A DNA stretch of 64,000 nucleotides from Chryseobacterium sp. G0162 (GTDB lineage: Bacteria > Bacteroidota > Bacteroidia > Flavobacteriales > Weeksellaceae). The translations under genes and the position numbers were made by a program. Positions within the stretch are counted from its first letter, which is position 1, and each line of letters starts with the position of its first letter. Positions 43,274 to 53,500 of this stretch are shown piece by piece. The notes under the pieces are model-generated. The model was not told where the DNA came from. It ran no database searches and was given only the letters and a program-made list of their open reading frames with translations. The stretch is from positions 4,016,001-4,080,000 of the forward strand of contig NZ_CP033922.1 in NCBI RefSeq assembly GCF_003815715.1, written 5' to 3'.

Positions 43274-46200
43274 CCGATAATATAATTTTTATGTTTAATA
43301 GTTTTGATTTCAATATTGTTGATCCACAAGTGATCATCTTTTATAAGTTCGACTTCGAAGGCTTTTGGGTTCCCTTTCAGTCCGGTTCCTAAGAATTTTC
43401 CGTAGGCTTCTTTCGCTACCCAGAAGCGGGTGGTCCATTCTGCCTGATCTTTTCCTTTTAACAAGGCTAATTCATTGTCGGTAAATACCAGATCATAGAA
43501 TCCTTCGTTGCGTTCTTCCATGAGTTCCATATCGATTCCTACAGATTTGCCATATCTCGCAATACCCACAGCTTCTTTTCCTTTGTGAGCCAATGAAATA
43601 TGAATGTTTTCTGTAAAATCACTGATGAGGTAAGGTTTCCCCACTTCATCGGATCGGATCTCGAAAGTAATCGGGAAGCAGGCATGATTTTTTTCCTGAC
43701 GAAGAAGGTTTCTAACGGCATCTTTTACGGCAACACGGCTTACCATCCAGTTTTTCTTCTTGTTCGGTAATAATTGCAGATGATGCTGTTTTTCCGTTTG
43801 GTTGAAATATCTTTTCAGGATAAAATCCCATGAAGCTACTCTGGTATAGGCCTGATGGAAGAAAAATACTTCAGGAGCAATTTCTTCAGAAAGTCGGTTA
43901 TGCAATGGCGACATGGAAACATTCCATAAAGCGGCATCAATTTCCAGTCTTCTGTTCTGCCATCCGGTGATCGCGCACCATACTTTTCCGTCTCTTTTCA
44001 GGATAATATCTGCAATGGCAAATTCATCGTTAAGCTCAGTCAGCATACAGGTGCATTCAAAAATACCTTCCTGATCGTGCATATCGCCAAAGAATTCAAT
44101 ATCTCTGATCTTCACAGGGAATGCAATACGGTCTTTCACCAGTGTAAGCTGTAACCAAAGCCCGAATAACTGTCCGGCATTGTCTAGCAGAGATCCTTTT
44201 CCGCCATTTCCTTTAATTTTTCCTACAATTCCTTTGTTTCCAACCGCTGAAACTTCCGTAATTCCCTGGTATTTATCGCCATGGAACATGTGGGCATCAT
44301 AGATTTCTTCAGGGGTTCTTTCAATTGGTAAAAGGTCACCGACAGAAAGGTTGAATGTTGGAGTAGGGACAGGTGAAGATTTTAAGATCACTTCAGCATT
44401 GGCAAAGTTTTCAATATCCAGATACGCATGGTTTTCGCCACGCCATTGTCCTTTTACGGTTTTCTCAAAAGGTTGTGCTACATTCATCCACTGGAATACA
44501 CTTACGTTCATGATTTTATGAACCTGTGTTCCCGGAATTTCCGCTTCTGCAATTTCTGCAAGCTGCTCAAAGATCATGGTCATCGGGATTACCGGTTCCA
44601 TATCTGCTACATGAGCCCATCCTTTGGGCTGTCTCAATAAGCTGTGGTCGATCAGATAAGGATGACTTTCAAGCGTCACATACAGATCTTTTGAGAAAGT
44701 TGTGCTTCTTGGAGCTTTGGGAGCTGCTTGTTGTACTACAGGAGCCGGACGTGGAATGGTGATTTCCGGACGGTTCTGGAATAAAGTCAAGACTTCTTCC
44801 TGCATACGGATCATATCCGTAACATTGTCCTGAAATGCTTGTACCAGCGGGTGACCACTTTTGGCAGTCATGGCTGAAGCGGAAGCAGTATATTGTTTTG
44901 GGGTTTCAAAGGCTTGAGCTAATGCTTTTACTTCTTTAAAATTTCTGATAATAGGGGATCCTAATTCCAGTTTAATTCCTTTACCTGATGATTTTTTTGA
45001 TTGATGCTGAAGCTCTAGAAAGTCAAGAGCAACCGTTTTGCCTTCTACAAATAAGGACGCAACCACACGTTGTAACTGTGCTAATGCAGAACGGGCAGGA
45101 ACACTTGAAGCAATCGTGCTGAATGCTTTTCCTTTTAAAGTATCATCAATAAATCCGATCAGACCTCCTGTGCCCACCTGAATGAAAACTCTTACACCTT
45201 CTTCATATAATTTATCTGTCAGTTCACGGAAACGAACAGGTTCTACCAAGTGCTCAGCACTCAATTTTCTGATCGCTGCCTGATCTGCTGGATAAGGTTC
45301 TAATGTAGTGGCTGACCATAACGGGATCTTCGTTTTCTGGAACTGTGCTTTTTCCATTCCGGCAAGGATCACATCCAGTTTATCTGCGATAAAAGGAGAG
45401 TGGAATCCGGATTGGAATGGTAATACCTGATGGAAGATCTGTTTTGATTTTAATTGCGGAACCAATTCATCCAATGCAGCATTGCTTCCACAAAGAATCA
45501 CCTGATTAGGACAATTGTCATTCGAGACATACAGGTCTGAAATTTCAGTAATAAAAGGCTGTACGACATCAATTCCTGCTCCAATGGCAATGAACTTGGA
45601 ATCTTTTAATTCAAAAGTTTCCGGATTCAATACATCGATTAACGCTTTTACGGAATTGGCTTCTGCCAGCTCAGATGAATATCCTGCCAGCCATTCTCCT
45701 AAACTGTGTCCCGCATTCATATCCGGGATGATTCCGAGCTTTTTCAATGAATTGTCAATGATACTGCAATTGTTGAAGATATTTAAAGCATCGGTTAAAA
45801 GCCCTTCACCTTCGGTTTCTATAGGAGCTGTTAATCCGAAATAACGGCTTACGCTTTCCACCTCACCTTTTGCCAGTCCATCCAATCCAGGGAATACAAA
45901 GGCTACTTTTCCGCCATCTTTTAATAATGGAGTAGAAGTATACCAGATGTCCTGTTTGTTTTTCCAGATCAGGTTTTTAGAAACGATTTTAAGGGATTTT
46001 TCTATTCTCGCAGGCGTAGGATCGAATATCGCTACTCTGAAATCTCCTTCACCTGTTGTTGTTTCGTTATTTTTTAAGGCAGAAACCAGCTCTGCGTGGG
46101 TAGGTCTTGCCAATAGCAATACGGTGTCTTTTTTCGGCATATCATAGCCTTCAAGAACAACGTGAGCATTGATTCCTCCAAATCCGAAAGCGTTGACTGC

Positions 46201-47517
46201 TGCTACTTTTGGCAGCCCTGTTTTTGACCAGTTTTTAGCTTCCTGTACAGGCTCAAATCTTGTGTTCTGCATTTCTGCAGTAGGATTTTCACAGTATAAG
46301 GTTGGTGGTAATGTGTCGTGGTGCAAGGCAAGACAGGTTTTGATCAGTCCTGCGATTCCTGCAGCCGGCATAGCATGCCCAATATTGGACTTTACCGATC
46401 CGATTCCTGCTGCCGGAACCGCTTCTTCTTTCCCAAAGAACTGTGCTAAGGTCTGAAGTTCTGTTTTATCTCCAAGCGGAGTTCCGGTACCATGAGCTTC
46501 AAGGTAACCTACTTTATTTTTATCCAGATCCGCATTGATCCAGGCTTGTTCTAAAGCTTTCAGCTGACCTTTTACGGATGGGCTCATCACGCTGGTTCCG
46601 TTACCATCACTGCTGACACCCACCCCTTTGATCACCGCATAGATTTTATCCTGATCGCGAACAGCGTCTTCTAATCGTTTTAAAACGACGAAACCACAAC
46701 CTTCACCAATCAGCAATCCATCAGCATCCATACTGAAGGGCTTGATTTGCTGTTGACGGGACATCGCTCCTAATTGAGCAAAAATACTCCAGAAAGCAGC
46801 ATTTTGTCCGGTGTGAACACCTCCGGCAATCATCATATCAGAACGACCTCTCTGAAGTTCCTGTACAGCATGATCTACAGCGATTAAAGCGCTGGCACAA
46901 GCGGCATCCACAGTAAAAGCAACGCCTCCAAGATCAAAACGGTTGGCGACCAATGAAGCTACCAGATTGGGAATCAGTCCCATGGCAGTATCAGCAGCGA
47001 AACGTCCTTTTCTTTCCTGGAAAGCATGTTTTACTTTTTCAATATCAGCAGAAGATACCTGAGGCAGCAATTCCTGCAATAAAGAGGAAATCTGTTCTCC
47101 GGTTCTTACAATTTCAATGGCACGGGTAGCTCCCGGCCCGGTATAATTTCCTTTCCCAATGATAATTCCTGCTTTTTCAAGGGAAGTATTCTTTTGAAAT
47201 ACTCCGGCATCTTCCAAAGCTTTTTGAACTAAATCTAGGGTTAGTAAATGATCGGGTTCAGTTCCTTCCACAGCAAGGGGTAAAATTCCAAAGCTGGTAG
47301 GATTAAACTCATAATCAGGAATAAACCCGCCTCGTTGGCAATAGAAACGATCGACAGGGTTCGTGGCATCACTAAAGTGTACCGGATCTATCCGATCAGC
47401 CGGAGCCGATTGGGTAGAGTCTACTTTATTGACAATATTCTGCCAAAAAGTATGGGCATCCTGCGCCCCGGGAAAGACGCAGGATAGTCCAACTACAGCA
47501 ACATCTGTTTTTTTCAT
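43261..47517 (-). CDS. PUFA-synthase-like megasynthase 2: KS-AT-DH-PPTase
   Basis: A 1418-aa protein. KS at about 1-460 with Cys in TVDAACASALIAVDHA (near 208), His in EAHGTGTPLGD and His in SNIGHAMPAAG. AT at about 530-830 with Ser in AGHSLGEWLAGY (near 603) and His in FQSGFHSPF. DH-type hot-dog region at about 945-1180, with His in SHPYLIDHSLL (near 955) and DAHMFHGDKYQG (near 1080). A C-terminal 4'-phosphopantetheinyl transferase at about 1250-1418 has VGIDMEL (near 1331) and WVAKEAYGK (near 1368). No ACP is present here, so it must work with the tandem ACPs of megasynthase 1 and the free ACP. The built-in PPTase would activate these carriers. It starts 19 bp after megasynthase 1. Confidence 0.9.
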   Translation of the reverse strand: MKKTDVAVVGLSCVFPGAQDAHTFWQNIVNKVDSTQSAPADRIDPVHFSDATNPVDRFYCQRGGFIPDYEFNPTSFGILPLAVEGTEPDHLLTLDLVQKALEDAGVFQKNTSLEKAGIIIGKGNYTGPGATRAIEIVRTGEQISSLLQELLPQVSSADIEKVKHAFQERKGRFAADTAMGLIPNLVASLVANRFDLGGVAFTVDAACASALIAVDHAVQELQRGRSDMMIAGGVHTGQNAAFWSIFAQLGAMSRQQQIKPFSMDADGLLIGEGCGFVVLKRLEDAVRDQDKIYAVIKGVGVSSDGNGTSVMSPSVKGQLKALEQAWINADLDKNKVGYLEAHGTGTPLGDKTELQTLAQFFGKEEAVPAAGIGSVKSNIGHAMPAAGIAGLIKTCLALHHDTLPPTLYCENPTAEMQNTRFEPVQEAKNWSKTGLPKVAAVNAFGFGGINAHVVLEGYDMPKKDTVLLLARPTHAELVSALKNNETTTGEGDFRVAIFDPTPARIEKSLKIVSKNLIWKNKQDIWYTSTPLLKDGGKVAFVFPGLDGLAKGEVESVSRYFGLTAPIETEGEGLLTDALNIFNNCSIIDNSLKKLGIIPDMNAGHSLGEWLAGYSSELAEANSVKALIDVLNPETFELKDSKFIAIGAGIDVVQPFITEISDLYVSNDNCPNQVILCGSNAALDELVPQLKSKQIFHQVLPFQSGFHSPFIADKLDVILAGMEKAQFQKTKIPLWSATTLEPYPADQAAIRKLSAEHLVEPVRFRELTDKLYEEGVRVFIQVGTGGLIGFIDDTLKGKAFSTIASSVPARSALAQLQRVVASLFVEGKTVALDFLELQHQSKKSSGKGIKLELGSPIIRNFKEVKALAQAFETPKQYTASASAMTAKSGHPLVQAFQDNVTDMIRMQEEVLTLFQNRPEITIPRPAPVVQQAAPKAPRSTTFSKDLYVTLESHPYLIDHSLLRQPKGWAHVADMEPVIPMTMIFEQLAEIAEAEIPGTQVHKIMNVSVFQWMNVAQPFEKTVKGQWRGENHAYLDIENFANAEVILKSSPVPTPTFNLSVGDLLPIERTPEEIYDAHMFHGDKYQGITEVSAVGNKGIVGKIKGNGGKGSLLDNAGQLFGLWLQLTLVKDRIAFPVKIRDIEFFGDMHDQEGIFECTCMLTELNDEFAIADIILKRDGKVWCAITGWQNRRLEIDAALWNVSMSPLHNRLSEEIAPEVFFFHQAYTRVASWDFILKRYFNQTEKQHHLQLLPNKKKNWMVSRVAVKDAVRNLLRQEKNHACFPITFEIRSDEVGKPYLISDFTENIHISLAHKGKEAVGIARYGKSVGIDMELMEERNEGFYDLVFTDNELALLKGKDQAEWTTRFWVAKEAYGKFLGTGLKGNPKAFEVELIKDDHLWINNIEIKTIKHKNYIIGWTL

Positions 47518-47536
47518 GGTTAGTGTATACAGAGGA

Positions 47537-50500
47537 TTACCAATTATTTCCTGACATGATAAGCACTTGGCTTTCAGTTCCGTATTTTATTTCATTAAGG
47601 AAGATTTCCTTTCCTTCATCCAATGGGATCATAGAAATACCTCTACGTTCGTATTCAGATTCAAGGGTAGAAGAAACCATTCCGGCTCCTTTCCAAGGTC
47701 CCCAGTTGATGGAAATTACTTTTCCTTTTAATCTTTTATTCAGAGCGTTAGCGTAATCATCCAGTACACTGTTGGCAGCAGCATAATCTGTCTGGCCTTT
47801 GTTACCATATACTGATGCGATACTTGAGAATAATACCACAAACTGACAGTCTGTACGAAGTTGTTCAGCCAATACACGAAGTGGTTTTACTTTGGTATCA
47901 AATACGCGCCCAAAAGATGAAGTGGTTTTTTGTTTGAATAATTTATCTTCTAAAAGACCTGCTCCATGAATTACACCATCTAAACGGTTGTATTTTTCAT
48001 AAATACCGCTGATCAGATTGCTTAATCCTTCTTCGTCACAAAGGTCTAATGATTGATAAATAATCGTGTTTCCAAGCGCTTCCATATCACGGATGGTGCG
48101 TAGGATCTGATTATTTTTGAAAACTTTTGTGGTTTCTTTTTCGATCTCAGCAGGGGAAGTGAATTTTCCGGATTTGATCAGGAATGCTCTGATTTCCTCT
48201 TTCGTCTTCATTCCTTCGAATTCTTTAGCAGAAACTTCATTTCTTGGATCTGCTGATCTTCCTACTAAAATATAAGTACATGGGTAAGCCTGAGACATGT
48301 GTTTCACTAATTCTGCAGTGATTCCCTGTGCTCCGCCTAATACCAATACTACAGATTTCTGATCTAGCTGAATGTGTGCTTCATTTAAACTCGTTGACAA
48401 TGGGGAAGGGATAATATCTACCTTATGTCTTTTTTCGTTTTTATAAATCACTTCAGCAGGTTTATCATTGGTAAGAATTTCCTTTAAAGTAATTTCAGCG
48501 ATCTGATCTACTTCCTGAGGAGTACTCAAGCTGATTAATCTGCAGGTTGTATGATCGAATTCTCTCGCCAAGCTTTTGAAAAGTCCAGGATAACCTTGGT
48601 GATGACGTAAAACACTTACATCGGTTACTTCCTGAATGTGAGCTGCAATATCAGAGATTAAGTATACCCATTTTGCTTTATCAAAATCAAGTTTTTTAAT
48701 TAAATCAACGTGATCGATAATACTTGGTTTATCTGTAGCTGAGAATAAGTCTAGCATAATCAATCCATCAACATTTGAAAGATCTTTGTCTGCCTCTACC
48801 AATTCTACGATAGCTCCATGTTTTTCCAATTCAGCTTTAATCGCTGAGGTTTGTTGGCTGTCATCCTGAGTGATGGCGAAACGTTTTCCTTGCAGAACCT
48901 CTGTGTTTTGTACTGATGAAGCATCTGTAGGAGTGATATCAAAACGAAGACGTGATAATACATTGTTTGTAGCTTCAGAAGTTGTTTCTTCCTTTACTTC
49001 GTTTTTTACTTCACTGTTGTCTCCGCTCATTTCACTGATCCAGCTTGCCAATCCACGAAGGGTTTTAATAGCCGCTAGTTTTTCCATTACATCATCGGCC
49101 TGTTCAAGGTTTTTACCGAAACCGATTTTGTTTTTAAGATCAGCAATGATTTCCATACGCTTGATAGAATCGATACTAAGATCTGCTTCCAAATCTAAGT
49201 CTAGACCTAGCATTTCTTTTGGATATCCTGTTTTTTCACTTACGATATTCAGGATTGCATTTTGAAGGTCTTCTAATGATAAAGTCGCTTTTGCTTGTGG
49301 CGTTGAAGTTGCTTCAGCTGAAGTTCCGTTTTTTTCAGGAGTTGCCGGTGCTGCATCTGCTCCTGAGAATTCAGTAAGCCATGAAACTAATCCGCTCAGG
49401 GTTTTGATTCCTGCCAATTGTTCCATCACCATATCTTCATTGGTGTTGCCTTTTGCTAAAGTTCCCAATTCGTTACGAAGTGTTCCGATGATTTCCACTC
49501 TTTTGATAGAGTCGATACTTAAGTCTGCTTCAAGGTCCATTTCCATACCCAGCATTTCCTGAGGATATCCTGTTTTATCACTTACAACCTGTAGTAATAA
49601 AGCTTTGATATCTCTTGTTGGAGCGGCTTTTACTGCAACGGCAGCAGCTGTAACGGCAACTGTTGTTGCTTGTTGAACCTGCTGTACAGGGATTGTACGT
49701 TCCGGAGAAGGAGCCGGCATTGGAGTATTGTAAACAGGCATTGGATTCACCTGAGGATTCTGTCCCATAAAGGAAAGCATCACATCACGTTGTGCCTGTA
49801 TCATTAATTTCATGCTGTTTAAATATTCCTGCAGCATACGTTCTGCCGTAGATAGGCTTTCCGGTGCAGGAGCTTGCGTATTATGAGTCGTAAAATTGTT
49901 CATAGGAATAGGATTTATGATAGGGAGTGCACCATTAGCAGGTAATGAGCCTGTTGTCGGATGTGCAGCTTGTCCGTTAACGCGCCAGATGGCAGGGCTT
50001 TTCTTATACAATTCAGGCTGGTTGATGTCAACAAGCTGAACGAAGCGGCCATCGAAAAGTTTCTCAATATTGAAGTTGCGTCCGGTTCCTAAATACTGAG
50101 CTAACATGCATAATAAATGAGTGAATTTATTACGGCTGCTGTCTTCAACATATAAAGTCAACTGATCTTTTTCAATACATGATTTTGCCAATCCTGTAAG
50201 GACTTTTCCAGGTCCTACCTCGATGAAGATTCTTGCTCCATCGTTATACATCGCTTGCATCTGCTCCACGAATCTTACTGGCTGTACCAGGTGGTCAGTT
50301 AATCTTTCTTTGATATCTGAAGGATTCGACGGATATACTTGTGCTGTTGTATTAGACCATACAGGAATCTGCATTTCCTCAAAAGGAACATCTTTTAATA
50401 CATCAGCGTATAAATCTTTTGATTTTGCCAATAATGGGCTGTGGAATGCACATGCCACTTCTAATTTTTTAGCAGAAATTCCTTCCTGTTTAAGGACTTC

Positions 50501-53500
50501 CAATAAAGTATTGATCGCTGGTGTACTTCCTGCAATGACACATTGAGTAGGAGCATTGAAGTTAACAGGATAGCATCCTTCCACTTTAGCAATGATCGGC
50601 TGTAAACGTTCGTGAGTAGCACTTGCTGCTAACATTGAACCTGGATCTCCACCTTCTACTGAATCTAAAATTGACTGCGCTCTTTGAATACTTAAATCAA
50701 CCAGTTTATCCTCACCAAATACTCCTGAGAAACATAGAGCAGGTAATTCACCATAGCTATGGCCAGCAAGCATATCAGGAATAATTCCTAATGATTCTAA
50801 GAATTTGGCCAATGCAAGATCAACGATTCCTAGAAGCGGTTGTGCTAAACGGGTGTCTTTAATGGTTTCTTTCTGTTGTTTTAAATCCGCTTCATTGAAT
50901 GTTGTTGAAGGGAATACTACTTTTTCAAGCTCAGGATAGTTATCGATCACTTTACGCATAGTCGGGAAAACTACGAACAGATCACGAGCCATATTGATTC
51001 TCTGACTTCCTTGTCCAGGGAATGTGAACGCTACTTTACCTTCTTTTTTATTAACAGTGAAAGTGTCTTTGGTTTCAATCCCTAGCAATACCAGTTCAAG
51101 CTTCATCATCAGGTCTACAGCGTTATCCGCTACGACACTGAATTGAATTGGCTTCTCTGAAGAAATGCTTAAACTGTAAGCAATATCTTTTAATGGAATC
51201 TCATCATTGATTTCTAATAACGTTTTGATCTGACTTGACTGTCCTTTTGCTTCTTCATACGTATCCCCCCGGAATACAAATAATTCTGAAGGCCATGACT
51301 GCATAGCGATAGAGTCATCCTGTTTCGGATGGTTGGCAATTACGGTGTGGAAATTAGTTCCTCCAAATCCAAAAGCACTGATTCCTGCATAACGATTTTT
51401 CTCCGTCCATAATCCCGTTTCCGCATGGAAAGAGAACGGGCTGGTTTCAGCGTTATAATAAGCATTCGGCTGTTTAAGGTGAAGGGTAGGAGGTTTTACT
51501 CCATGATAAACGGCCAAAGAAGCTTTGATTAAACCTGCTAATCCTGCAGCACACTTAGTATGTCCGATCTGTGTTTTTACAGAACCTAAATGCGTCTGTC
51601 CCGGTAATGCTCCCGAACGACTGAATAGATTCGTTAAAGCACTTAATTCTGTTTTATCTCCAACAACAGTTCCTGTACCGTGAGCTTCTACCAATCCTAC
51701 AGAGGCGGCACTGATTCCGGCTTGAGTATAAGCACGTTCTAAGGCTCTTACCTGACCAACTTTTCTAGGAGCAGTGAGACCAAGGGCTTTGCCATCACTA
51801 GATCCGCCAACTCCTTTGATTACCGAATAAATACGGTCACCATCGTTGATGGCATCTTCATATCGTTTTAAAACAAGAATAGCGATTCCTTCTCCAAGGG
51901 CAATTCCGTCTGCTTCACTATCGAAGGTAGCACATCTTCCTTTTCTGGAAAGAGCGTGAGTACTGGAGAACATCAGGTAATCGTTGATTCCGTTGTGTAA
52001 ATCTGCACCTCCGGCAAGAACCATATCAGATTTACCCAATACAAGCTCCTGACATGCTAGGTCAATAGCTGCCAAAGATGAAGCACACGCTGCATCTACC
52101 GTGAAGTTTCTACCACCAAGATCCAGACGATTGGTAATCCTACCTGCGATCACATTGGCCAGAATACCAGGGAAAGAATCCTCTGTAGTATGAGGGAAAG
52201 CCTCTTTTACTTCTTCGTGAAGCTCTCCGAATACTTGTTTATAATATCCTCTGAAACTATAGCTGTTGGCAAGGTCATTCCCTCCCTCAGCTCCAATAAT
52301 TACAGAAATGTTTTCTCTATTAGTATGTTTTTCACCATATCCTGCATCTTCCATCGCACGTTTTGCTACCAATAACGTAAGTAATTGTGTAGGTTCAATA
52401 GCAGCTAGAGATTGTGGCGGAATTCCGAATGCAAGTGGGTCAAAATCAATTTTCGGAATGAAACCACCCCATTTTGAATGGGATACATCTGCTTCATCTG
52501 AATCCGGCTTGTAATAAAGATCTTTATTCCATCTTTCGTCCGGAACTTCGGTAACGCTGTCTTTTCCTAAGATGATGTTTCTCCAGAATTCATCCAGGTT
52601 TTTAGCACCCGGAAAAATACATTCCATTCCGACAATGGCAATGTCTAATGGTTTTTCGCTGGATGTTGGTTGTTCTGCCAACTCAGCATTCTGAATGTAT
52701 TCGTAATTGCCAATACTTACGTTTTGATGAAGTTCCTCAAGAGTAAGCACTTTGTTTTGCATTGTGGCAATCTGGCCGATCATGTACATTCCAAGGTCCA
52801 ACTGGTCGTCTTTAGGAATGTTTACTAGCTGATCTCCCTGACGTTCTATTCCTTTAGCAGCAATTCTTAAGCGGCCTACGTTTAATTTTTCCAGTTTTTC
52901 CCATACATCTTTTTTATCTGTTCCGGCAGCTAAAAGTTTAGCTTTTTCAGTATTGAAGTGGTTGGCAAATGCAGTATTTAAACAACGGGTTTCATGTCCC
53001 GGAGCTGTTTCTAATAAGACGGTATCTTTAGCCTGCATTGCCTGTAACTGGAATTCTTCCTGAATAGCTCCTGTTTGTACAGCTTCCTGAGTATACAGAT
53101 AAGCAGTTCCCATCAATACACCCACTTTCACTCCTCTGGCAGCTAATGGAGCGGCCATGATAGAAACAAATGCTGTTGAGAAATCATCATGGATTCCACC
53201 GGCAAAAAATACACTGATATTTTCCGGATGGTCTTCTTTTAATATACGTTCAATCTGTTTTTCCCAAAGAACCGTACTGGATAATGGACCTACGTGACCA
53301 CCGCATTCACGACCTTCGAAAATGAAATTTTTTGCACCTTTTTTAAGGAAAATATCCAACAAGGCAGGAGATGGAACATGCAGGAATGTCTTTATGCCTG
53401 CTTTTTCAAATACTTTAGCCTGTGCCGGTCTTCCTCCGGCGATCAACACTGCAGGAGGTTGTGCTTCAAGGATATAAGAAGTTTGTTCGTCTCTTAATTC

